From assembly GCA_045532255.1 (NCBI GenBank), contig JAZSFO010000071.1, forward strand, positions 1-15,890: 15,890 bases of DNA. The letters run 5' to 3'. The DNA comes from RGIG8748 sp045532255 (GTDB taxonomy: Bacteria > Bacillota > Clostridia > UMGS1810). Positions 5,865 to 12,157 of this stretch are shown here, in pieces (the first letter of the stretch is position 1; every line of letters starts with the position of its first letter). Made by a program: the position numbers and the translations under genes. Under the pieces are notes generated by a model that was not told the origin of the DNA, did not search any database, and saw only the letters and a list, made by a program, of their open reading frames with translations.

Positions 5865-7181
5865 CTACATAAACATAACATAATATATTGGTAAATATGT
5901 GATTTTACCTTTATGAATTATTTTTCTCTCGTTGGATAATACAACGGCACTTTTAATGTTATACGATTCATCTGAAACAAAACTGTTTAACGCACTGTGA
6001 ACAGTGTAATCTTTTCCTGATTTTACCTCAATAGGTATAACGGATAATGAATCATAATCATCTACAAGATAATCAACCTCACCCTTGTTTCTGTTGTCAT
6101 AATAGTAAAGTTTATGTCCATGTGCTTTAAGCTCAGAAGCAACAACTGATTCATATACTGTACCTAAGTTTATGCTTTTTTCTGTATCAAGAACTGCCCG
6201 TATGTTATGCTTGTATAAAATATTTGTAAGAATACCCACATCGTTCAAATATAACTTTAACAAATTCTTTCCGCTTGATTCAATAAGAGGGAATACCGGA
6301 TTAGAAATGGATTTAACTTCAAGTGCAATTCCAGCACTAACTAAATAGTCGAATTCATCTTCGTAATCAGAATATCTTTTGCCTTTTATACCCTCAATGT
6401 TTTGAATGACTACTCGTTTCTTTTTGTTTTCAAGATTTGACGGAATTTGGTCATATATTCTGCGTATTTTAAGCTTTCTTTGAGTATCATATTTAGAAGC
6501 ATCTGCACCGTAGTAACCGTGAATTTCACTTTGAATAGTTCTTACATTTACAATATTCTTATCTTTAATGTAACTATTCACTGAATCGGGGAGTCCGCCT
6601 ATAAGCAAATATTTTTTAAATAAATCCATTACCTTTTCGTGCATAGCTTCATCAAGGCTTTCTTGTCTTTCAAATTTGCTTTTAAGTGCATTGATAGCAT
6701 AAGAATTAAACCCTTGACTTATAAGAAACTCCTCAAAGTCAAGCGGATACATCTGTTTTCTTTCTATACTTCCAATCGGGATTGATGTTGTTTCATTCAG
6801 GGTTACTCCAAGCAGCGAACCGCTTGCAATATAATTAAATCTATCATCATCTTTCAAAAATTTAAGCATAGTAATCAAATGGGGATAAACTTGAATTTCG
6901 TCAATAAAAATAAGGGTATTTTCCTTTTCTTTCATTTTATTACCTTCAAGCATACTGACCTGTAAATAGAAATCTTCAACTGTTCTAGCGTTTGCAAAAA
7001 GCCTCTCACCGTCAAAGTCCTGAACCATATTTAGTTCAATATAGTTTTCAAATAACTTTTTGCCAACATGACGAATGATATAGGTTTTCCCGATTTGCCT
7101 TGCACCTTCAATTAGGAGAACCTTGTTTGAAGCAGAATTAAAATAGTCCTCAATATACGCCTGTATTTTTCGAAACAGCAC
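5865..7181 (-). CDS. AAA ATPase with C-terminal DUF4143 / PD-(D/E)XK-like domain
   Basis: This 438-residue protein belongs to the widespread COG1373-type family of P-loop ATPases whose function is unknown. The N-terminal ATPase has Walker A GARQIGKT (26-33), Walker B LIFIDEIQ (about 90-97) and the sensor-like YIASGSLLG. The C-terminal DUF4143 region ends in GEVDYLV (from 367) and IEVKSGK (384-390), the pattern of a PD-(D/E)XK nuclease-like core. Start is GTG at 7181, preceded after six bases by a GGGGGG run that can serve as ribosome binding site. It stands alone, with its own promoter and convergent to the S-layer gene, and has the AT-rich look of an accessory gene. Such genes are often present in many copies and variably in gut Clostridia (family knowledge). 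A defence or partition role is possible but not shown. Confidence 0.88.
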   Translation of the reverse strand: MLFRKIQAYIEDYFNSASNKVLLIEGARQIGKTYIIRHVGKKLFENYIELNMVQDFDGERLFANARTVEDFYLQVSMLEGNKMKEKENTLIFIDEIQVYPHLITMLKFLKDDDRFNYIASGSLLGVTLNETTSIPIGSIERKQMYPLDFEEFLISQGFNSYAINALKSKFERQESLDEAMHEKVMDLFKKYLLIGGLPDSVNSYIKDKNIVNVRTIQSEIHGYYGADASKYDTQRKLKIRRIYDQIPSNLENKKKRVVIQNIEGIKGKRYSDYEDEFDYLVSAGIALEVKSISNPVFPLIESSGKNLLKLYLNDVGILTNILYKHNIRAVLDTEKSINLGTVYESVVASELKAHGHKLYYYDNRNKGEVDYLVDDYDSLSVIPIEVKSGKDYTVHSALNSFVSDESYNIKSAVVLSNERKIIHKGKITYLPIYYVMFM

Positions 7182-7249
7182 AGTGAGCCCCCCTTTTTTT
7201 TACACTTTTCAATATGTTTTTTAACTTATTTTATACATTTTTCAATAAT

Positions 7250-7278
7250 AATATACCATGTATTTTTATACTTGTCAA
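7250..7278 (-). promoter_or_regulatory. Sigma-A-type promoter of the DUF4143 ATPase gene
   Basis: On the minus strand TTGACA (7273-7278) and TATATT (7250-7255) are 17 bases apart. Transcription would begin near 7243, about 60 bases upstream of the GTG start. The -35 lies only five bases beyond the T-tract of the upstream terminator. Two weaker look-alikes of the -35 region (TTGAAA) follow downstream at 33-base intervals. Confidence 0.65.
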
Positions 7279-7282
7279 TTGC

Positions 7283-7331
7283 AAAAATATAGCACCTATG
7301 AATTCTTAATAGATTTCATAGGTGCTATATT
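7283..7331 (-). terminator. Strong intrinsic terminator of the lipoprotein gene
   Basis: A perfect 17-bp stem (7286-7302 with 7315-7331), containing ATAGCACCTATGAA, closes a 12-base loop. On the minus strand the stem runs into TTTTT and then GCAATTGACA. It begins 12 bases after the stop codon at 7344. Confidence 0.88.
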
Positions 7332-7343
7332 GTATTTATTTAT

Positions 7344-7991
7344 TTATTTATTCATATATTCCTGCATTATAGCATTATATCTTTCGTACACACCGCCTGT
7401 AAGAACATTTACAAGCTTATCGTCGGGATACACACGCCAAACCCTGTCCTTTTCGTAGCATACATTGATTTCCACCTGTTTTTTAACCCTTTGAACATTG
7501 TCACTATTTATATATTCCTTGCTTATGTCTACCATCTGTTGTGTGAGGAAGGCATTGATATCATCCTCGCTTATCTGCCCTTCATTGTTTTCCGCCATAA
7601 AGTTATATTCCTCAGCCGCCTCAAAAAGTCTGTCTGCTATAGGTGTGAGGTCAATTGTTTCTATTTCCGTAAGGAATGTAACTCTTGCAGGGTCCTCGGA
7701 CACTTCCTTGATAATCTTAAAATCCAGTGTGAAAAAAAGCTCATTATGCATTGCATATGCGGGAAAGCCTTCCTCATCAAAGCTGTCACCGCATCCGAGA
7801 AAGTCATTGTCACCACCCATTGATGATATATATCCGTCTCTTGCCTCAATATATTTACCTTGCTTTAAGAGGTCAAACATATCTTCGATTGCACTTTTTG
7901 CCTGACCTACCTCACTGCACGATGTAAGAGACAGGACAAGGACAAGAATGAGTGCAATAAGAGAAGTAAGTCCAAAAAAATTCTTTTTCAT
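7344..7991 (-). CDS. Putative lipoprotein, function unknown
   Basis: The product of 215 residues starts MKKNFFGLTS and has a type II signal peptide with lipobox LTSC, the lipidated cysteine being residue 25. The mature part looks like a helical start (SAIEDMFDLLKQGKYIEARD) followed by a mixed alpha/beta domain ending EKDRVWRVYPDDKLVNVL, which recalls DUF4878/DUF5105-type NTF2-like lipoproteins; that assignment is tentative. The ATG at 7991 is chosen because AGGAGGG lies six bases upstream and the lipobox is then well placed. An ATG ten codons earlier has no such site. It has its own promoter and terminator and is divergent from the yifB operon. Likely anchored on the outer face of the membrane. 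Confidence 0.85.
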   Translation of the reverse strand: MKKNFFGLTSLIALILVLVLSLTSCSEVGQAKSAIEDMFDLLKQGKYIEARDGYISSMGGDNDFLGCGDSFDEEGFPAYAMHNELFFTLDFKIIKEVSEDPARVTFLTEIETIDLTPIADRLFEAAEEYNFMAENNEGQISEDDINAFLTQQMVDISKEYINSDNVQRVKKQVEINVCYEKDRVWRVYPDDKLVNVLTGGVYERYNAIMQEYMNK

Positions 7992-8029
7992 ATCAAACCC
8001 TCCTATATATAAACACTTCATTATATATA

Positions 8030-8058
8030 ATTATGACATTATATAAAACAAATGTCAA
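8030..8058 (-). promoter_or_regulatory. Sigma-A-type promoter of the lipoprotein gene
   Basis: On the minus strand TTGACA (8053-8058) and CATAAT (8030-8035) are 17 bases apart, predicting a start near 8023 and a leader of about 30 bases containing the AGGAGGG site. Confidence 0.65.
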
Positions 8059-8109
8059 CCTTATAAAATGACATGTTACAAAATTGAAACAACTTTTCGC
8101 AAAAAATGA

Positions 8110-8138
8110 TGGAAAAATGGATAAATATATGATATAAT
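8110..8138 (+). promoter_or_regulatory. Promoter with extended -10 for the yifB operon
   Basis: TATAAT at 8133-8138 is preceded by TGA, forming an extended -10 like that of the S-layer gene, and TGGAAA (8110-8115) sits 17 bases upstream as a weak -35. The -10 overlaps the left end of the multi-hairpin element, so the element would form most of the 5' leader of the operon. Confidence 0.6.
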
Positions 8139-8239
8139 GAATTCACAAAGTGAATTCATCGATATGTCACAAGTGACTCGATATGTGCTAACGCACTCGA
8201 TATGTTGCCTTACGGCAACGAGAATTCATATCATATCGA
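8127..8239 (+). repeat. Multi-hairpin element with three TCGATATG linkers
   Basis: An outer stem pairs ATATGATAT (8127-8135) with ATATCATAT (8228-8236). Within it are four hairpins: ATGAATTCAC-AAA-GTGAATTCAT (8137-8159), GTCA-CAAG-TGAC (8166-8177), GTGC-TAAC-GCAC (8185-8196) and GTTGCC-TTAC-GGCAAC (8204-8219). TCGATATG occurs at 8159-8166, 8178-8185 and 8197-8204, and its exact complement CATATCGA ends the element at 8232-8239. Three GAATTC sites (8139, 8152, 8222) can pair in different combinations. It ends 26 bases before the yifB start and leaves the AAGGAG site free. It could be a miniature repeat, a leader RNA, or both. Confidence 0.82.
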
Positions 8240-8265
8240 CAAAATAAAACTTAAAGGAGAAAAAC

Positions 8266-9804
8266 ATGGCGCTTGCAAAGGTTAATTCCTGCGGTATATC
8301 GGGGATAGACGGCTACATAATAGAGGTAGAAGCGGATCTTGTTCAAGGTCTTCCCGGAATAGATATAGTAGGACTTGGCGATACTGTGGTCAAGGAGTCC
8401 AAGGAGAGAATTAAATCAGCAATAAAAAACAGCTCCCTTACACTTCCGCAAAAGAAAATTATAATCAATCTGGCACCTGCCAATACCAAAAAAGAGGGTA
8501 TTTCTCTTGACCTTGCAATATGTATGTCAATACTTGCGGCATCGGGACAGATATCCGAGGACGCTTGCAAGGGATACATAATGCTCGGAGAGCTTGCGCT
8601 TGACGGAAGTCTCAGAAGTGCCGGCGGAGTGCTTCCTGCGGCGATTGCAGCGAGGGACAAGGGATACACAAAGCTTCTTGTTCCCGAGGTCAATGCCAGG
8701 GAGGCATCGGTTGTAGAGGGGATAGAGGTTTACGGTGCCAGGAGCTTAAGCCACGCAGTTGCTCACTTTACAGGTGAGGATAAAATAGAGGTCTCGCATG
8801 CGTATGCACATCAGTATTTTGAGGAAAGCAGACACTACTCTGTAGATATGAGCGAGGTCAAAGGACAGGAAAGTGCAAAAAGAGCCTTGGAGGTATGTGC
8901 GGCAGGCGGACACAATCTGCTCATGATAGGCTCGCCCGGCTCGGGCAAGACAATGCTTGCCAAGAGACTTCCCACAATTCTTCCCGATATGTCCTTTGAG
9001 GAGTCGCTTGAGGTTACCAAGATATATTCCGTTGCGGGCAAGCTAACCAAGGATATGCCCCTTATAACTGCAAGACCGTTCAGAAGTCCGCACCACACAG
9101 CATCAGGAGTGGCCTTGACGGGCGGAGGGACAAATCCCAGACCCGGTGAGATAAGCCTCGCACACAGGGGAGTGCTGTTTCTGGACGAGTTCCCCGAATT
9201 CCGCAAGGATGCTATCGATGCAATGAGACAGCCGATAGAGGAAGGATGCGTTACGGTATCCAGGGTTTCGGGATCATGGGTTTTTCCAAGCTCTGTAATG
9301 CTCGTTGCAGGCATGAACCCCTGTAAGTGCGGATATTACGGAGACGAAACAAGGGAATGTACCTGTTCCGCAGGGCAGATACACAGCTATCTAAGTAAGA
9401 TATCGGGTCCGATGCTCGATAGATTTGATTTGCACATAGAGGTTCCATCCATTCGCTATGAAGAGCTAGAGGACAAGAAAAAGGGCGAAACCTCGGAGCA
9501 AATCCGAGAGAGAGTAAACAAAGCAAGACAAATTCAGTTTGAAAGATACAAGGATTACGGCATATTCTGTAATTCTCAGCTCACACCGTCGCTTATGGAT
9601 AAGTTTTGCGCTCTTACAGATGATGCAAGAGAGCTTATGAGGACTGCCTTTGATTCGCTTGGCCTGAGTGCAAGAGCGCATGACAGGATACTCAAGGTTG
9701 CAAGAACAATTGCCGACCTTGACGGCAAGGAAAATATCGGTTCGGTGCATCTTGCGGAAGCAATTCAATACAGAAGTATGGACAAAAAATTTTGGTTTAA
9801 TTGA
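8266..9804 (+). CDS. YifB/ComM-family Mg-chelatase-like AAA+ ATPase
   Basis: This 512-residue protein has the full three-part architecture of the family: an N-terminal ChlI-type domain (LPGIDIVGLGDTVVKESKERI), a central AAA+ module with Walker A GSPGSGKT (about 222-229) and Walker B GVLFLDEFPEF (about 302), and the C-terminal Mg-chelatase C domain (LSARAHDRILKVARTIADL). A cysteine cluster MNPCKCGYYG followed by CTC (about 350-365) is typical. In naturally transformable Gram-negative bacteria the ComM member is a branch-migration helicase; in Clostridia its role is less clear, so I leave the symbol empty. ATG start with AAAGGAG six bases upstream. First gene of the operon, 12 bases before the next gene. 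Confidence 0.94.
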   Translation: MALAKVNSCGISGIDGYIIEVEADLVQGLPGIDIVGLGDTVVKESKERIKSAIKNSSLTLPQKKIIINLAPANTKKEGISLDLAICMSILAASGQISEDACKGYIMLGELALDGSLRSAGGVLPAAIAARDKGYTKLLVPEVNAREASVVEGIEVYGARSLSHAVAHFTGEDKIEVSHAYAHQYFEESRHYSVDMSEVKGQESAKRALEVCAAGGHNLLMIGSPGSGKTMLAKRLPTILPDMSFEESLEVTKIYSVAGKLTKDMPLITARPFRSPHHTASGVALTGGGTNPRPGEISLAHRGVLFLDEFPEFRKDAIDAMRQPIEEGCVTVSRVSGSWVFPSSVMLVAGMNPCKCGYYGDETRECTCSAGQIHSYLSKISGPMLDRFDLHIEVPSIRYEELEDKKKGETSEQIRERVNKARQIQFERYKDYGIFCNSQLTPSLMDKFCALTDDARELMRTAFDSLGLSARAHDRILKVARTIADLDGKENIGSVHLAEAIQYRSMDKKFWFN

Positions 9805-9816
9805 GGTGTAATCGAC

Positions 9817-10647
9817 ATGAAAAAACTTATTAAAGGAATTCTCGGCTTATTTTTGCCTATCATTCTTACCTGGATAGTATCAGGGTTTGGCAATATATTT
9901 TTGACCATCGGCGTACTTGTGCTGTCATATCTTGTGTCGGCATTTGTTTTCAGGGCAAACCTGCTTATGCTTTTTGGCATGCGTAAATATGCAGACAATC
10001 CCGAAAAGGGTCTGGGCTACATGAGAGCATCATACAAGACAGGCAAGCTCAACCCGTCTTTCCAACTCTATTTTGCATACCTTCTATTAAGAAATGGAGA
10101 GCTTGACGAGGCAGAAAATATCATCAACAAAGCAATTGTAATCGGCAAGCACACCTTGGGCGAGTCGGAAATAAAGACTTCGGAATTCAACCGTGCCCTT
10201 ATCACATGGAAGAGGGGAGATTTAAGCTCTGCCATAGTGGAGCTTGAGGAGCTTTATGAGGATGGCTACCATACCGCAGGACTTTACGGTTCACTCGGGA
10301 GCTTCTACCTCATCAACAAGGAATACGAAAAGGCACTTAAACTTGCCAAAGAGGGTGTTGAATTCAGCGATACAGACTTAATCAGCCGTGACAATCTCGG
10401 TCAGGCATATATAGGTCTCGGAATGCCCGATGAGGCTGATAAGGTTTATGATGAGCTTCTTCCCAAGGAGCCTAAGTTCATGGAGCCTTACTTTAATTAT
10501 GCAACTGTTATGGAAAAAAGAGGAAATCTCAAAGAGGCAAAGGAATTCTACGAGAAGGCACTCGAATACGAAGAGAAATTTCTCTCTACCATAACCCATG
10601 AAGAAATCAAAGTCTCAATAGACCGCATTGACGAGCTTATGCTATGA
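9817..10647 (+). CDS. Membrane-anchored tetratricopeptide repeat protein
   Basis: The 276-residue product has two adjacent hydrophobic segments at about residues 5-25 and 27-48, then a cytosolic-type helical region made of TPR units. The clearest are FQLYFAYLLLRNGELDEAENIINKA (start near 85), LYGSLGSFYLINKEYEKAL, NLGQAYIGLGMPDEADKVYDEL and YFNYATVMEKRGNLKEAKEFYEKAL, each named here by its short core: NGELDEAE, NKEYEKAL, GMPDEADKVY, GNLKEAKEFYEKAL. TPRs bind other proteins, so this is probably a membrane-tethered scaffold; no partner can be named. GAGGTG precedes the ATG. Its TGA stop overlaps the next ATG as ATGA, which implies translational coupling. Confidence 0.85.
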   Translation: MKKLIKGILGLFLPIILTWIVSGFGNIFLTIGVLVLSYLVSAFVFRANLLMLFGMRKYADNPEKGLGYMRASYKTGKLNPSFQLYFAYLLLRNGELDEAENIINKAIVIGKHTLGESEIKTSEFNRALITWKRGDLSSAIVELEELYEDGYHTAGLYGSLGSFYLINKEYEKALKLAKEGVEFSDTDLISRDNLGQAYIGLGMPDEADKVYDELLPKEPKFMEPYFNYATVMEKRGNLKEAKEFYEKALEYEEKFLSTITHEEIKVSIDRIDELML

Positions 10648-11204
10648 AGATAGTATATATAGATTGCTATTACGGCTTTAATTCCTCTATGCTTTTGTCT
10701 GCCCTTGTGGATGCAGGTGCTTCCATGGAAGAGATAATAAAAACAGCAAGACAAAGTATGAGCGATTTTGATATGCAGATAACAGAGACCAAGGCAAATT
10801 CCATGGATTGCAAAATGGTATGCACCTTTGGAGAGCAGTCAGCAGAGCGAAACGCGTCGGAATTGGGCGCACTTTCCGCAATTGAGGCTGTCGGTGCAGA
10901 ATATGTCATGTGCTCATCTGTGTATCTTGGGGACTCTGCGGACGGAGAGGTTATTTCGCTTCTCGAAAAGTCGGGGATAGAAGCTCTTCCGTCATCGGAC
11001 ATAAATTGCAGTCTGAGACTTAGCGATGCTTCGTTTCTTGTGCATTTGTGTGCGGAAAGCGGACCGCTTCCCGATATGGATATAATATCTGTCGGCTACG
11101 GAACATGCGAGGGTGCGGGAGACGGTCTTGTAACAGTGTATATCGGAGAATATAACGGGCAGAATAATTTATTTGCCAAAGAGGAGCATTTGATTACGGT
11201 ATGA
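10644..11204 (+). CDS. Shortened LarC-like (DUF111) protein
   Basis: LarC inserts nickel into the nickel-pincer nucleotide cofactor of lactate racemase-type enzymes, using CTP. Full LarC proteins are around 400 residues; this one has 186. Its start, MKIVYIDCYYGFNSSMLLSALVDAG, follows the LarC opening (DC.aGi.GDMlL.AL.d.G) by pattern, given here as IDCYYGFNSSMLLSALVDAG. Its end, GPLPDMDIISVGYGTCEG then VTVYIGE, follows the LarC C-terminal GP.P.M.I...GYG...LRV.lGE pattern. The long middle with its histidine-rich segment is missing, and the GD of the GDML motif is replaced by NS. It is therefore either a degenerate or a re-purposed relative and may not insert nickel. No larB or larE is in the window. 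It overlaps both neighbours by four bases (ATGA), so it is made together with the TPR protein and the pseudouridine synthase. Confidence 0.65.
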   Translation: MKIVYIDCYYGFNSSMLLSALVDAGASMEEIIKTARQSMSDFDMQITETKANSMDCKMVCTFGEQSAERNASELGALSAIEAVGAEYVMCSSVYLGDSADGEVISLLEKSGIEALPSSDINCSLRLSDASFLVHLCAESGPLPDMDIISVGYGTCEGAGDGLVTVYIGEYNGQNNLFAKEEHLITV

Positions 11205-12139
11205 AAACAGTTACGGTGAATACCAATGATGCCAACCAGAGAATTGACAAGTTTCTGGGCAAGATGTTCAAGACTATGCCAAAGAGCCTTGTGTATAAGG
11301 GCATCCGCAAAAAAAGAATAAAGGTCAACGGCAAGAGATGCGATATAGATTATATGTTAAAGGTCGGGGACAAAATAGATTTGTATATCAATGACGAATT
11401 CTTTACCGTTCCTGACGAAAGGCTGTCCTTCCTTAAGATTAAGGAGCCGTCGCTTAATGTTGTCTATGAGGACGAAAATATTATACTCATGGACAAGAGA
11501 CCGGGCGTTATAGTCCATGACGATGACAGCGAGAAAATCAATACGCTCTTAAACCACATGAAAGCCTACCTTTGTGTGAGGGGCGAATATGACCCGAACA
11601 AAGAAAACTCCTTTGTTCCGTCACTCTGCAACAGAATAGACCGAAACACGGGCGGAATTGTAATAGGTGCAAAAAATGCAATGGCACTCAAAATTCTCAA
11701 CGAAAAAATCAAGACAAGGGAAATAAAGAAGTTTTATCTTTGTCTTGTTCAGGGAAGATTACCTCAAAAAGAAGGTATTCTTAAGGACTACCTTGTAAAG
11801 AATAATGAGCAGAACAGAGTGTATATACACCGCACCCCTGTACCCGAGGGCAAAACGATAATAACAGGCTACAGGGTCATAAAGGAAAACAGGCTTACAA
11901 GTCTTTTGGAAGTAGAGCTTTTTACGGGCAGAACCCACCAGATAAGAGCACATTTTGCTTCGATAGGACACCCCCTTGCAGGCGACGGCAAGTACGGAAC
12001 CAATGAATTCAATGACAAGGTGGGTATGAAAACACAGGCACTATACTCATACAAAATAGAATTTGCATTTGAGGACGAAAATCCGCTTAGCTACCTAAAC
12101 GGCAGGAGCTTTGAGGTGGATAGCGTTCCCTTTGTATAA
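11201..12139 (+). CDS. RluA-family 23S rRNA pseudouridine synthase
   Basis: The 312-residue enzyme has an N-terminal S4 RNA-binding domain (about residues 1-75, with RIDKFLGKMF and GIRKKRIKVNGKR) and a pseudouridine synthase domain. The catalytic-Asp motif reads NRIDRNTGG (about 144-152), a variant of the common HRLDRDTSG seen in clostridial members, and GRTHQIRAHFASIGHPLAGD (from about 242) is the late active-site motif. RluC/RluD-type enzymes convert uridines of 23S rRNA; the exact target cannot be told from sequence. Its ATG overlaps the stop of the LarC-like gene. It ends 18 bases before mutS2. Confidence 0.93.
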   Translation: MKTVTVNTNDANQRIDKFLGKMFKTMPKSLVYKGIRKKRIKVNGKRCDIDYMLKVGDKIDLYINDEFFTVPDERLSFLKIKEPSLNVVYEDENIILMDKRPGVIVHDDDSEKINTLLNHMKAYLCVRGEYDPNKENSFVPSLCNRIDRNTGGIVIGAKNAMALKILNEKIKTREIKKFYLCLVQGRLPQKEGILKDYLVKNNEQNRVYIHRTPVPEGKTIITGYRVIKENRLTSLLEVELFTGRTHQIRAHFASIGHPLAGDGKYGTNEFNDKVGMKTQALYSYKIEFAFEDENPLSYLNGRSFEVDSVPFV

Positions 12140-12157
12140 TAAAAAGAGGCATACACA

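Noticed and set aside
7498..7905. Serine-rich open frame opposite the lipoprotein gene
   Set aside because: The minus-strand frame has signal peptide, lipobox, ribosome binding site, promoter and terminator; the plus-strand frame has none of these.
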